Below are positions 43,802 through 54,633 of a stretch of 54,721 bases of DNA, piece after piece. The translations under genes were made by a program, and so were the position numbers. The notes under the pieces are model-generated. The model was not told the DNA's origin. It searched no databases and was given only the letters and a program-made list of their open reading frames with translations. How positions within the stretch are numbered: position 1 is the stretch's first letter; every line of letters begins with the position of its first letter. The stretch is from Serendipita indica DSM 11827 (lineage: Eukaryota; Basidiomycota; Agaricomycetes; Sebacinales; Serendipitaceae), in NCBI GenBank assembly GCA_910890315.1, contig CAJVGD010000033.1:1-54721 (forward strand), read 5' to 3'.

Positions 43802-45045
43802 TTATGCTTGCACATTGGCCCTAGTAACAAGATTAGCGAGTGGAAGCGAGAGTCATGAGGGACATACGCAAAATTTCCAATGACATTTCCAGCTTCACGA
43901 TATTCGCACACGTAATAGGTGGCGGGAGTATTCTAAATATGATGATTAGCATGCTTCGTACGATCCAAAGACATATCTTACGCCAAAGATGCCCGTACAC
44001 GTCTGCTTGGCACATCCAATCTGCGTCGTTGCCTTCCACACGACCTGCGTGAAATGCGAAGCCTTTGGATTCGACGGATTGTAATCCGTAACCTCTGCGA
44101 CCCAATCGCCCACCATGTCCTCGATCGAATACTGCCCAGTCCCTGCCGCAAGATTCTCACCCACGCGTCCGAATTTGCCCTGAGAATGTTGGAATTGGCA
44201 ATTGTTGGCCCATTCTTGTGCGAACCCGGCGAGTTCGTCTGACCAGGATACCGGGGATGCACCATGTTGGCTACGAGCAGAGTTGTGAGCGGCGAGGTAG
44301 GCAGCAATGTCTCCAGCCGCGCCCTGAGTGCTACCTCCAGAGTTGTTGTTCCCCACGTTGTTGTTATTGTTGTTGTCGTTGTTAGAGGGAGTAGGCGAAG
44401 GAGCGGGCTGCTCCTGCGGCTGAGGTTGCTCCTGCGAGCTAGACGGTTGAGGCTCGGGGCTAGGTTGAGGCTCCTGGAACGTAGTGGTAGGCTCAGGAGG
44501 AGGAGGGGGTGGCGTTGTCGAAGTGGGTAAGACAATGGTCGAAGTCGAGGTGCTCCTGGATCATAGGTCGTAGGTGAGCTTCCAATAGTCCTAAAGTACA
44601 CGCTAGCTTACCTAGTAAGGGTCGGGACGTTGAATACAGAGAATTCGACGTTCGAGCCATCTACCAGCGTGGTCCGCGAGGTGTCGACGTTGAGGATTCC
44701 GAACCCACCCTCTGCGCTCGATGTACGGGTAGTCGAGCGCGCCGTAGTCGTCGTAGAAACAATGCCAGAAGAGTCCTCGGAGGGCGTATAAGGGACTGGA
44801 TCGCCAATCTTCAAAGGCGGTCCCCATGGATCTCCACCAAAATGATTGCCAGTCCATCCCCAGCTCTTCCTGCAGTCTCCGAGGCATTTTATACCTTCCC
44901 ATACACGCTGGATAGCATTCGTTGCGTCATCTACGAGGCCTCTGGCTTCGTTGCTCGCGGGGGACGCTGCGTCGAAAGTGGGAACGGCGGTTGCCTGTGA
45001 GGCGAGGAGTGATAGTACAACAACAGTAGATTTGAGTGCGATCAT
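43802..45045 (-). CDS. Secreted CAP-domain (SCP/PR-1-like) protein with long Pro/Gln/Asn linker
   Basis: Exons 45045-44612, 44555-43982, 43932-43868 and 43820-43802 join in phase to 363 residues. A signal peptide (MIALKSTVVVLSLLASQATA) leads a region of about 125 residues of unknown fold, then a linker of Pro, Glu, Gln and Ser ending in an Asn run, then a complete CAP domain: AYLAAHNSARSQHGASPVSW, AQEWANNCQFQHS, GRVGENLAAGTG, ASHFTQVVWKATTQIGCAK and YYVCEYREAGNVIGNF. His and Glu of the CAP site are present. Fungal PRY/PR-1 proteins bind sterols and fatty acids outside the cell and can affect host interaction. The extra N-terminal part is unusual for the family. The last exon codes for only six residues. 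Confidence 0.88.
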
Positions 45046-45355
45046 TGGATGTGAATTGTTGGTGTCTAACGGAGAGTATTGCCAGCTGAAAGGCTTGTGA
45101 AATGAATGTGGTTGCGCGCAGCGACAGGGTTAAATGAGTGAAAACGAGTGAAAGAGAGACCAGTCAACTAGAAAGCGGAGGGACGTCGAGCACGCGCGCG
45201 CACAGGCGACGGCGGGAATGGTCGAGTCCAAGTGTCGTGGGCGGTTGCTAGCCGCGCCAAATGACAGTGGACAGTGAACTCCGTCAACGGGCCAGACGCA
45301 AGAATGGACTCTCAGATTCATGCACTGCATACATTTTATCAACAGTAACAAATGA
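45046..45355. other. Spacer, promoter side of CAP gene and 3' side of NACHT copy 2
   Basis: About 310 bp, GC-rich near 45180-45300. No open frame with support. It should hold the CAP promoter and the NACHT copy 2 terminator. Confidence 0.5.
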
Positions 45356-48300
45356 TTAGCGGGTGCTTCGAACATTGGTCCAAGAGTCTCCACACTGGAA
45401 GCGAGTAAAGTCAAGTCTGGTTGCGCGGTATGGGCTCGTTAATGGTAGAGTCAGAAGGTGTCGATATATCAGTCCATTGCGATTGTTTGGTGGTACCCAG
45501 AAGAGATATTTTGCGGACGATTTGACCCAACCATTGTGTGAAAGCGAGCATTGCTTGAATCCAGGTACAGATATTTCTAACGGAGTACCCTCTACATCTT
45601 CCGTGAGACTCGAATGCTCGGTGTCGTCCTGGTTAACCTTCGTCGCGAGTGCGGCTAATCACAGTCGTCAAGTTATGTCGTATAATTGATGAAATGCCTA
45701 CCGTTGTGCGCAGTCCACAGGCGAATCGTCCCATCCCGGGACCCAGAGACGATTCGTAAGCCATCTGGAGAGAATCTGACGCTCTCGACAATGCTTACAT
45801 GACCCACAAGTGGCTCTCCCAACATTTCACCAGTTTCTGCATCCCATAGTCGGATTGTTCTGTCCCATGAGCTAGAGACGATTCTTGAGCCGTCTGGCGA
45901 GAATGCGACAGCCGTAATCCGGTGGCTATGACCTCGGAGGGACTCTCCCAACGGCTTTCCGGTCTCTGCGTCCCACATTCGTATAGTAAAGTCGTTCGAT
46001 CCAGAGGCAATTCGTGAGCCGTCTGGCGAGAATGAAATGGCGTTGGCTGAGCTATCGTAATCGTCAAGTGGCTCTCCCAACTGCTGTCCAGTCTCTGCAT
46101 CCCACATTAGAATTGTATCTTCATCTGAGAGAGAGATAATTCTTGAGCCATCTGGCGAGAATTCGACGCTCCTAACTATGCTATTGTGGCCATAGAGTAG
46201 GTCTTCCAATGGCTGTCCAGTCTCTGTGTCCCACAGTTGCACTGTACCGTCTTCCAAGCCAGAGGCGATTCTTAAGCCATCTGGCGAGAATGCAAGGGCG
46301 CAGACGGGGCTGTCGTGACCGACAAGGGGCCTACCCAGCGGGGCTCCGGCATCCGCGTCCCATAGTTGAATTGTACTATCCCCCGATCCAGAGACGATTC
46401 TTAGTCCATCTGGTGAGAATGCGGCGGCCCAGACTGAGTCGCCGAGTGGTTCTCCCAACAGCTGACCACTACCGGCATCCCAGAGTCTCATCCTCCCGTC
46501 ACCCGAGCAAGAGAGAATTCTTGAGCCGTCTGGCGAGAATGTAACAGTGAGAATTGAGACATGAGGATCAAGGAGTGGATCAAGGAGTGGATCTCCTAAC
46601 GGCTGGAGAGTCTTTGCATCCCATAGTTGAAGTTCATGCACCATGCTAGGGTAAGTTGCGCGAGTATCACCTGATGCAGACACAATGAGTGACCCATCTG
46701 GCGAGAGTGCAAAGGCGTTGACTGGTCCGTTGTCAGCTCGGAGTGGATTTCCCAACTGTTCACCCGAGTCTGCATCCCATAGTCGGATTGTCTTGTCCCA
46801 TGAGCTAGAGACGATTCTTGAGCCGTCTGGCGAGAATGCGACAGCCGTGATACGGGCGCCGTGACCTCGGAGTGACTCTCCCAATGGCCGTCCAGTCTCT
46901 GTGTCCCAAATTTGCATTGTACCGTCTTCCAGGCCAGAGACGACTCGTGAGCCGTCTGGCGAGAATGAAATGGCGTTGACCGAGTCTTCATGACCGACAA
47001 GAGGCTCTCCCAACGGCTGTCCGGTCTTTGCGTCCCACATTCTTATAGTACAGTCATCCGAGCTAGAAGCGATTTGTGAGCCGTCCGGCGAGAATATGAC
47101 GGCCTTGACCCAGCCAGAGTGGCCGACGAGTGGCCCTCCCAATGGTGCACCGGTATCCGCATCCCAGAGTCTAATTGTATTATCCTTCGACCCTGAGACA
47201 ATCCGTAGACCATCTGGCGAAAATGAGACGGCCCAGACAGAGCTCCCATGACCTCGGAGTGGCTCTCCCAACGGCTCACCACTGTCGGCATCCCATAGTC
47301 GAATTGTATGATCCATCGAACCAGAGACGATGCGTGAACCATCTGGCGAAAATGCAACGGCAAAGACTGAGTTTTCGTGACCTCGAAGGGGTTCTCCCAA
47401 CAGCTGACCAGTGTCTGCATCCCATATTCGAATTGTTTTGTCTGTCGACCCACAGACAATTCGCGAGCTGTCTGGGGAGAATGAAACCGAGTAGATAGAT
47501 CCGTTGTGGGCTCCCAGAGCTCTGGGAAGCCCAGGAGAAGTCTCTTCGAGCCCTTGAGCCACAATTAAGGTGTTCGGGTACTCCTTCAACCTCTCAAGCT
47601 GAATATTTGACTTTTTGGGTGTGAAAGGGAGTACCGAAATGTAAATATGTGGAGCGCTATCCTGAATTGGCATGGAGAATGCCATTATCAACCTTCGAAT
47701 TTCTGTCAAGCTGTTTCGAATATCTTCTTCAGGCTGTACTCTGTGTGAAATTTCACGTTTCATCGCTGCGGGTAACTCACCTTTGCATCGCGTATAACAG
47801 CTCGAAGACCGGAAATTGCCCGTGGCACTCCTCCAGTCAAGCTGAGCACCTCCATCCAATATAATACGTATGGCATCTGAAGAATGCGCTGAATTTCGTT
47901 GTTCAACGTACGTCGCCAGTCGTCGTCGGTTTTCGCTACATGGAATAGCCAATGCGAGCTGGCATATCGAAGTCTTTTAGTAATAAACTTCGAAACTCGG
48001 GTGCTGAGGTCCAGAATCTGTCGATTAAGGTAGAAGGACGACTCGAGTTGGCATATATTGAATTTGAGACCTCCATTCGGCGACTTTAAGCATTTGAGAC
48101 ACCATGATGCGGCTTGGCCGTGTGCCTTTGCCATGTTGATGATGAGGCTACCGTGATCATTGGTGAGTGCAGCGGTCGAACAGCGTCGAAGGTATTCGAC
48201 GATGGTAGGGTGACGAAATCGAACCGCATCGTCCTCCGTGAGCACGCTTCCAAGGTTTTGCACCAATGTCTTGACACTGCCTTGGATTCCAGCGTGTTTG

Positions 48301-50177
48301 AACAAATCCTCCAAGTCGCTAATTGTGAGGGGCTCAAACGCTGCCAGTAACAGAGCGAGCATGTGCCACATAGATGGGCGAAATTTTGGGTTTATGCGCT
48401 CGAAGATGAGGAGATATACTTCGTCTATATCTCCAGCTTGATTCACTGAGATAAGGCGATTATATACGGTGTCAGGGGTGTCCAACGACGTTTCATCCAT
48501 GAGCATTCGGCATGCAGTGCTCGCCCAAATGAAGAGGCCTCGAGCCTTTTCGACAAGTCGCTCTCTCTTGTCCTGCGATAGCACTCCATTCAGCGATTGA
48601 TGCACGTATGTCGCAATGTCATCAATGTTATCGTGATGGCTGACATCGTGCAGTCGGTCTTTCAACTCCATTTTGATCGAGAGTGGCCGCAAAACGGCTT
48701 CGATGACGGGATCTGGTCGACTGGTGATGAATATTCTGAGATTATCGGTCTCTTGAGCAATTTTAGCAAGGCTATCGAGTAGCTCCTTTCGCTGCGTTCC
48801 GGATTTACATTCGTCGATGGCGTCAATGACAAGGAAAACGCGCCCCTGTCGATATTGGAGTGGACCATGGACCAGCATTCGAAGCTGATCGTGCAAAGAG
48901 TCCCTCAAAAGTGCCGGATTTCGCTTCACAGACTCAGCAATGTGCTGCGCTAGCTCGGGCATTCGCTGAGCAAGTTCTCTGGCGATTGTCGAGCAAAACT
49001 TCTCGGTAGTTGAACCTTCGCTGCTGGACAACGAAAAGAAGAATTGGCCTCCCAGTGTCCCCTCCGTGGCCCATGCTTTAGCCACGGACATTGCGACTGT
49101 GGATTTACCGGAGCCAGCGATGTCACACAGCCAAAATATTGGCCACTGGGACTCTGCATGTTTTGCCCAACTGTCGATTTCCTGGAGAACGGCTTGTCTA
49201 GTCCCTTGGAGACAGGTATTATGAACTGAAGATGCAGCAAATGTGACCATTGGCAGCTGGAGTATAGCATTTGCATCAACTAACAATGTTGAGCAAGTAA
49301 CCCGGATAGAACTTTCGCTTACCATCTGAGAGGATCGTCTCTACTTTGACTTTGGTGACCTGGACATCAGCTTTGGTCGATTCCATATTGACCTTGGTAA
49401 GCTCTACGTTGGCTTTGGTGACCTCCAGGTCGGCTTTTGTAGCTTGGGTATTTTTTTCGATGACTTGAATCCGATAGGCGGTGAAAAGACCCAATTGCTC
49501 CTTGTCTACGGTAAGCTCACGGGAATAACCGGTTAAGTTCATACCAATAGTTGCCTATTGCCATCCTCAATGTCACGGTTGAATTTACGAAGTATTTCTG
49601 CATCCATTTTCACTTTAGTGAACGCCTTGAAGAAGCTGAGTGTGCTGCGAGTACGCTTCTCCCTTGAATTGGTGACGGTGCTATATATATCTTCGAGCAG
49701 TCTGAACTAGTCAACATATCGCAGAAACGTGAGAATGCTCACGTACTCAACGTAGTGAATAAGTGGTTGCCTGAATGCTTCATCTACGACCCTGTCTTCT
49801 GCAGGATATTTTTCGAATGAGTCGATTTGCCTCTCTATGCCAAGCATGTATTCTTCAAGACGCTCCGTTAGGTCACTCCATTCCTCTTGATTGTCTTTGA
49901 CAGCCTGGCAATGTTTAATCGATGAAAGGAATCTCAGCCACGCCGACTTTACCTGGATGGCATCGAGGATCGTTTTAGTGGCTTTACAGGCTGCTTTGAG
50001 AGGAGAGAGTATATCCGATGCCTCGGATAGATCCGCGGCCAAGTTGAGGACGGTGCCGGCCGTGTTGATCGTGTTGTCCGTTTGGCCCCTCTTGCGTAAT
50101 GAGCTTTTGGCGGAAGGAGACGTGTCCGGCGGATATATGGCAAACTTGATCCGCGGAGTTGCTTTTCGCGACGACAT
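45356..50177 (-). CDS. NACHT-WD40 NLR-like protein, copy 2 (14 WD40 repeats), intact
   Basis: Seven exons on the minus strand (50177-49953, 49904-49747, 49701-49545, 49500-49323, 49279-47781, 47733-45702, 45654-45356) join in phase to 1,515 residues without a break. Domain order equals copy 1: helical N-terminal domain, a stalk of five heptads (TKADLEV, TKANVEL, TKVNMES, TKADVQV, TKVKVET), NACHT with Walker [15 protein letters not shown] and Walker B FLVIDAIDE, 14 WD40 repeats and the C-terminal module ([24 protein letters not shown]). Exons 2 and 3 have the same lengths as in copy 1 (158 and 157 bp). Repeat 7 carries an insertion of about nine residues. It probably acts as a nucleotide-driven switch that oligomerises when the propellers bind a ligand, as proposed for HET-E-like proteins; no ligand can be guessed. 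Confidence 0.9.
45706..47514 (-). repeat. WD40 repeat array, 14 units of about 129 bp
   Basis: Fourteen units of about 43 codons with the same consensus as in copy 1, equal to two seven-bladed propellers. Unit 6 ([20 protein letters not shown]) recurs almost unchanged as unit 13, exactly seven units later, which fits duplication of a whole propeller. Confidence 0.88.
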
Positions 50178-50498
50178 TGTCGAAGTGGATGGTTCCAGGA
50201 TGTGAGACGGTGTTTGCCACTCTCCGCACGAGGCAGCGGCTACAGTTTGGTTTGACGAGGGTGAAGCTCTTTCCACTGATACGGGCCTCTAGTGCGCTCG
50301 CTAGACTCGAACCAACCTCTGATTGCAAGCACGATGACCACAAATTAAGGCGTAATGGAATCATTCGCCATTCATGATAAATGATCGTAGATTAGGATGC
50401 AGAAATATAGAGAAATTCTATTCAAACCTGTTGAGAGACCCCGAATCATGGCTCTCTGCGTGTCCACAGCTTGAGCTCCATCTTGAGAACCGACCATT
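50178..50498. other. Divergent spacer between NACHT copy 2 and F-box gene 3
   Basis: The start codons at 50177 (minus) and 50499 (plus) face away from each other across about 320 bp. The minus frame stays open into this spacer with a leader also seen before NACHT copy 1. The rest is presumably two promoters. Confidence 0.5.
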
Positions 50499-51713
50499 AT
50501 GATGGACTGGCTAACATCCATCTCCGTTGACGTCTTCCACCCCAAAGTGTTGCTGGAGAGTACTCCCTCGAATCCTTACATCCTTCCTTTCGAAGTTTGG
50601 CTGCTCATTTTCGCCTGTCTCGCACAAGATCGCTGCATTTCACCTGACGTTATTGCCCTCAGTCACACTACATCGCAATTTAGGTCTTTAACATTGGCTA
50701 TGCCTTCACTATGGGCACATTTTGACCTCATGGATCACTGCACAGAGCGTCTGGAGGAGTACATTCGACGCTCGGACAACCAACCAGGCTGCATTGCTAG
50801 CAGAAAACAGAAAAACGGAGGAAAACGGGCAAAGGACCTTGCAATCTACTATAAAGTTGATCCAACGCGTATTTATGACGCATTCGTGCCAGAACAACAC
50901 CTCGCAGAAGTGGTCGGCGTTTTCACCGACCTCCGGTGCCTACATGTCGCCGGTACGACAAAAACGACATCAATCTCGTTTTCATATATCCTCGACGCTT
51001 TCCCGCATCTCATTGAATTCGTGTGGGAACCGCCATACGTTCCCGAGCGGATAGCAAGAATTCAATGGCACGAAAATACAAAGCAATACAAACTACAGAC
51101 TCTGCGCATTGCAGAGGTCATTCCTAGGCGGATACCAAGCGAGATTCAACAGATTCTCCTCCATTGCCCAAATCTCATACACCTCGAAGGGGGTGTAACA
51201 TCCTTGGACACAATGGAGGAGCTTTTATCTACTTCGATTCAGGTCTTGCACCTCGGTTTCACTTGGATCCGAACCCCGCAACTCATGATCCGGTTTCGTT
51301 TTCCAGCACTGAGAGTGCTCGAGTTCAAAGGCAAATTATGCTGGTGCTATCGATCGGCAGATGTCAGCCTTGGGTTTGAAGACTCGACGTATCTAGAGAA
51401 GTTGATAGCTTCTCTCTGTATAGACAATGTGGAGCGTTGTATGCGCTGGATCGCAATAAGTGGCCAACATCCGAAGGAATTGCATATCAGCATGTATGAC
51501 CAGTCGCTTAGCCGGTTCCTCTTCAGGATGGGAGTAGGTTTTGGAGGAAAGTCAATCTTCCCGTGTTTGGAGAAACTCTACATCACTTCTCTCGATAACA
51601 CTGGTCGAATATCTGTGCAAGAAGCGATCAACCTTGTCACCCAAATGTCCCAAGCTCGCAGCGTTCTCGGTCTGCCGAGACTACGGGTTCAACTAGGTTT
51701 ACGGTGGCTTTAG
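50499..51713 (+). CDS. F-box protein (3), intact
   Basis: A single open frame of 404 residues. After MMDWLTSISVDVFHPK comes an F-box of the Agaricomycete kind (NPYILPFEVWLLIFACLAQD, VIALSHTTSQFRSLTLAMPS, LWAHFDLMDH), then Leu-rich repeats (LRCLHVAGTTKT, LQTLRIAEVIP, PNLIHLEGGVTSL, ALRVLEFKGK) and a final conserved strand (LPRLRVQLGLRWL). It probably acts as an SCF substrate receptor. It lies head to head with NACHT copy 2 and about 200 bp before a truncated copy of itself. There is no intron, unlike the two F-box genes further left. Confidence 0.82.
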   Translation: MMDWLTSISVDVFHPKVLLESTPSNPYILPFEVWLLIFACLAQDRCISPDVIALSHTTSQFRSLTLAMPSLWAHFDLMDHCTERLEEYIRRSDNQPGCIASRKQKNGGKRAKDLAIYYKVDPTRIYDAFVPEQHLAEVVGVFTDLRCLHVAGTTKTTSISFSYILDAFPHLIEFVWEPPYVPERIARIQWHENTKQYKLQTLRIAEVIPRRIPSEIQQILLHCPNLIHLEGGVTSLDTMEELLSTSIQVLHLGFTWIRTPQLMIRFRFPALRVLEFKGKLCWCYRSADVSLGFEDSTYLEKLIASLCIDNVERCMRWIAISGQHPKELHISMYDQSLSRFLFRMGVGFGGKSIFPCLEKLYITSLDNTGRISVQEAINLVTQMSQARSVLGLPRLRVQLGLRWL

Positions 51714-51916
51714 GGGCTCGTGTCGGCGTACAATTGTGTTGCTAGGCATAGCTGCTGTCAGCCACTATTCTAGTTCCGTCAAGTCCATTCCGCTCCTTGC
51801 GTCGAATAGCATCATGATATGGGAGATTTTCTAAAGGAATTGTTATCCAATAAACTTAATATATAGTTTTGTTGAACGTTCGTGTTCTCAATCTCATCTT
51901 GAACGCCACCTTCACA

Positions 51917-52574
51917 ATGGAATGGCTGATATCGATCTCAGTCGACATCTTCGACGCATGTCTACTACGACAAACGACATATGGAAATATCTATATGTTT
52001 CCTGTAGAGGTCTTGGGTCACGTGTGTTCGCTCTTATCCCAAGATCGTCACATCTTACCCGATATCATCTCTCTCAGCCATACAAATGGGTATTTTAGAG
52101 GTTTAACGCTTTCTATACCTTCTTTATGGGCAAGATTCGAAGTGATGGATCACTGTAATTTACTTCTCAGAGGAAGCTCATAGCTGCCATCTCGCCGTCG
52201 GAGAAACAAGTATTGGCCACGAACATTCGCCTCTGTTGGAGACCCTATGCACCTCTTTATGCATCTTTAATTTGCAATACGGTATGTCTTGGCTTGCGGC
52301 AATCGGAGCAAACTTGAGGTAGCTGCGTGTTGGCGTAATAGAAATTTCCCTTGCCGAATTTACACAGGCTATGAGTGCTCCCTTCGACGGAAAGAATATG
52401 ATACTTCCCCGCCTCGAGGAGCTTCTCATTACTCCCCAGGGTTTATTAAAAGGGAAGCGATACAAGGAAACGAAGAAATTGATTACGCCGACGTATCGAG
52501 CCCGCGCATTACGTAACTTACCAAGACTCAGAGTCAAGTGGGGAAAATGGTGGCTTGAACAGGATTTGTGCTAG
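51917..52574 (+). pseudogene. Truncated copy of F-box gene 3
   Basis: The start MEWLISISVDIFDACLLRQT and the box (FPVEVLGHVCSLLSQDR, IISLSHTNGYFRGLTLSIPS, LWARFEVMDHC) match F-box gene 3. The frame then stops near 52180. Sequence resumes as LCTSLCIFNLQYGMSWLAAI and MILPRLEELLIT, matching the last quarter of the intact gene (LIASLCIDNVERCMRWIAIS, IFPCLEKLYITS), and ends LPRLRVKWGKWWL. About 200 central residues are gone and stops lie within the remaining part, for example near 52320. This is a tandem duplicate that lost its middle. The N-terminal fragment of 88 residues could still be translated as an F-box alone, but I see no sign that it is used. Confidence 0.78.
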
Positions 52575-52691
52575 TAAAGTGATACTACGACCGGGAATAT
52601 ACCACTGACGGTCATTATTCAGATTAGAACAGAAGCATTTGCCTTGAGTAGGATAGTGAATGCTAACATATACTCCAAGTCCAACGTATCC

Positions 52692-54633
52692 CTATTGAGG
52701 TCCCCAATTCATTCCCAGTGGTGCCGTTACTTCCCAGGACAGTGTCAGATCTGTCGCCTGACCAGCTCCAAGCTCGCACACCCACTCGATCATGCCTTCG
52801 CGAGCACCATCCAGTCCGACACTAGTCGCCGCATCCGACATTAATTCGTCATCGCTAACCTTCCAGCGTACACTAACTCCACGCCCAATCTGCACCTCTT
52901 TCGGCACCTGCAATCTGTTTTCGCTACCAACCATCATCGATGAGCGCTTATTGGTAGTATCAGTGGCCGCGGAAATGGTGTTACGACCATTGAACTCGAT
53001 GTTGGATGGATCTAGCAGCGTCACTTTGATTTGTTGGTCTCCAGACACCGGCACTTGATCGCGTACGAGCAGACGCTTGACGGGGGTGCTACGTGTATTT
53101 CTGATTGTCATCTTTTGATGATATGCCGTGGTGATCGCCTTGCTTGACAGAAGGCCGCCTTGTGAACGTGTCTTCTTGGTCCTTGGATGATAGGTCATCT
53201 TCACTTGCGGATCGACACCGAGCGAACAGGAGAAGCTCTCATTGGGGCTGACATGCTACATTCAAGTCAGATGAATTCTCTGAAGACAATATAGGCTCAC
53301 CTCGATTTCAGATTTAGCGACAAAATTATCGTCGAGGAAGATGTTTGCTCGGCCAGGAAGGAACATGTACTGACTCGTGTTTTTGACGCGGGCCTGTAGG
53401 AATGCACTCGGTTGCTCCCTTGGAACAGCGATCCATTCGAGTTCAGCGGTCAGGTCGACGACGGCAACGGCCACTTTGTGAGCCTGGGAGGTCGAGTCTG
53501 TATCACTAGGAATAGTGGATAGCCCATCAATGACAAATGAAGTAGAAATTGCCCCTTCAATAGAAAGTGCCTGAGGGATATCAAACGGTCTTCTAATATC
53601 TTCTTCTGCTTCTTCCTCGTCCTCTTCATCGGAAGATCGACTACGAATGCGACGTTTCGCCATACGAGGTGAGGCTTTCGCAAATCCTCTACCACTATCA
53701 AGATGAAGCTGTTTCCCTTTTCCTGCCCAATAATTCACAATGGGGTTCAGCCATTGTGGAGTGAGTTTTGGAATTTCACTAGCAAGCTGAGGAGAAGCGG
53801 TCGAGAGTGTGAGCTCAACGTCACCCCAGTCTTCTCCTGTCCGTTGAGTCACGGTAGCTCGGTACTGGAGGGATATTTCCGTCTTGGTCGGACCGATAGA
53901 GGCTCGGAGGTCGTAGAGTGGCGCCCAGGAGGCACGCGAGACGACTGAGAGAGGGTGTTAGTTTCTGTAAAAGACATAAAGGGTACATACGATACTTGAG
54001 ACAGATTTTGGCAGCTCCGTCCTTTGCTGCGTGAACCAGAATGGTAATTCGAACCGCCCTCTTTTTGCCCTCACTATCTATGAGTTGAATCTTTCTCTGC
54101 TCGCTTATTTCATCTTCCTTTCCCTTGATTTTCTCTTGCAAGAGCGAGACCTTCTGATTTATAGCGGTTTGTTTCTCCGAGTAGAGATCCAAGAATTCGC
54201 CAAGTTGTATGCTGGTGGTATCCGCGCTCTTGAGGGTATCTGAATACTTGGCCATGATAGCTTCTTGTGCCCTGTAGACGCGGAGCTCCTGCTCGAGCAC
54301 TGTCTTTGCCTTTTGCAGGTCTTGAACAGCACTTTCATGTTCTTTATTCAAGTGAATTGACGCAGGTGGGTGATAGATCACATCGGAGATGATTGCTCCT
54401 TCGCCTATACCGTCAACACGAATCGAGTCTTCGTCTAGAACGGTCGGTAGTTGGGAAATATCAATCTCATTTTGACCCTCCTATAGACTAGAGTCAGCAT
54501 GTATCGCATTCGGACGCATAAATACCTTGAGCTGGACGTCGAACATGCGCGATACCTCCGCTCTGTCCGCTTGGAAAACGGTAACGGAGTGAACTTTGAA
54601 CTGGCTCGCCTTGAGTTCAATTGAAGTCGACAT
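52692..54633 (-). CDS. DUF4140/DUF4139 domain protein (mucoidy inhibitor A-like)
   Basis: Four exons on the minus strand (54633-54526, 54480-53991, 53944-53301, 53255-52692) join in phase to 601 residues. The N-terminal DUF4140 part shows SVTVFQADRAEVSRMFDVQL and ISQLPTVLDEDSIRVDGIG, followed by a coiled coil (about residues 85-165). DUF4139 starts with ISLQYRATVTQRTGEDW, YLVSRASWAPLYDLRA and LTLSTASPQ, has an acidic insertion (SSDEEDEEEAEED), then HKVAVAVVDLTAELEW, FLPGRANIFLDDNFV and SCSLGVDPQVKMTY. The C-terminal end is WEVTAPLGMNWGPQ. The two domains occur together in bacteria and fungi, but no reaction is known. No signal peptide or membrane helix is seen. The start and the full length are inside the window. 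Confidence 0.85.

Noticed and set aside
43978-44601. Arg-rich minus-strand frame of about 200 residues over the CAP gene
   Set aside because: It is another frame of the CAP gene's exon 2 on the same strand. The CAP frame has signal peptide, linker and all CAP motifs with matching splice phases.
45363-45689. Plus-strand frame of 108 residues with WTVASAANHS-like sequence
   Set aside because: It is antisense to the last exon of NACHT copy 2, which aligns well with the last exon of copy 1.
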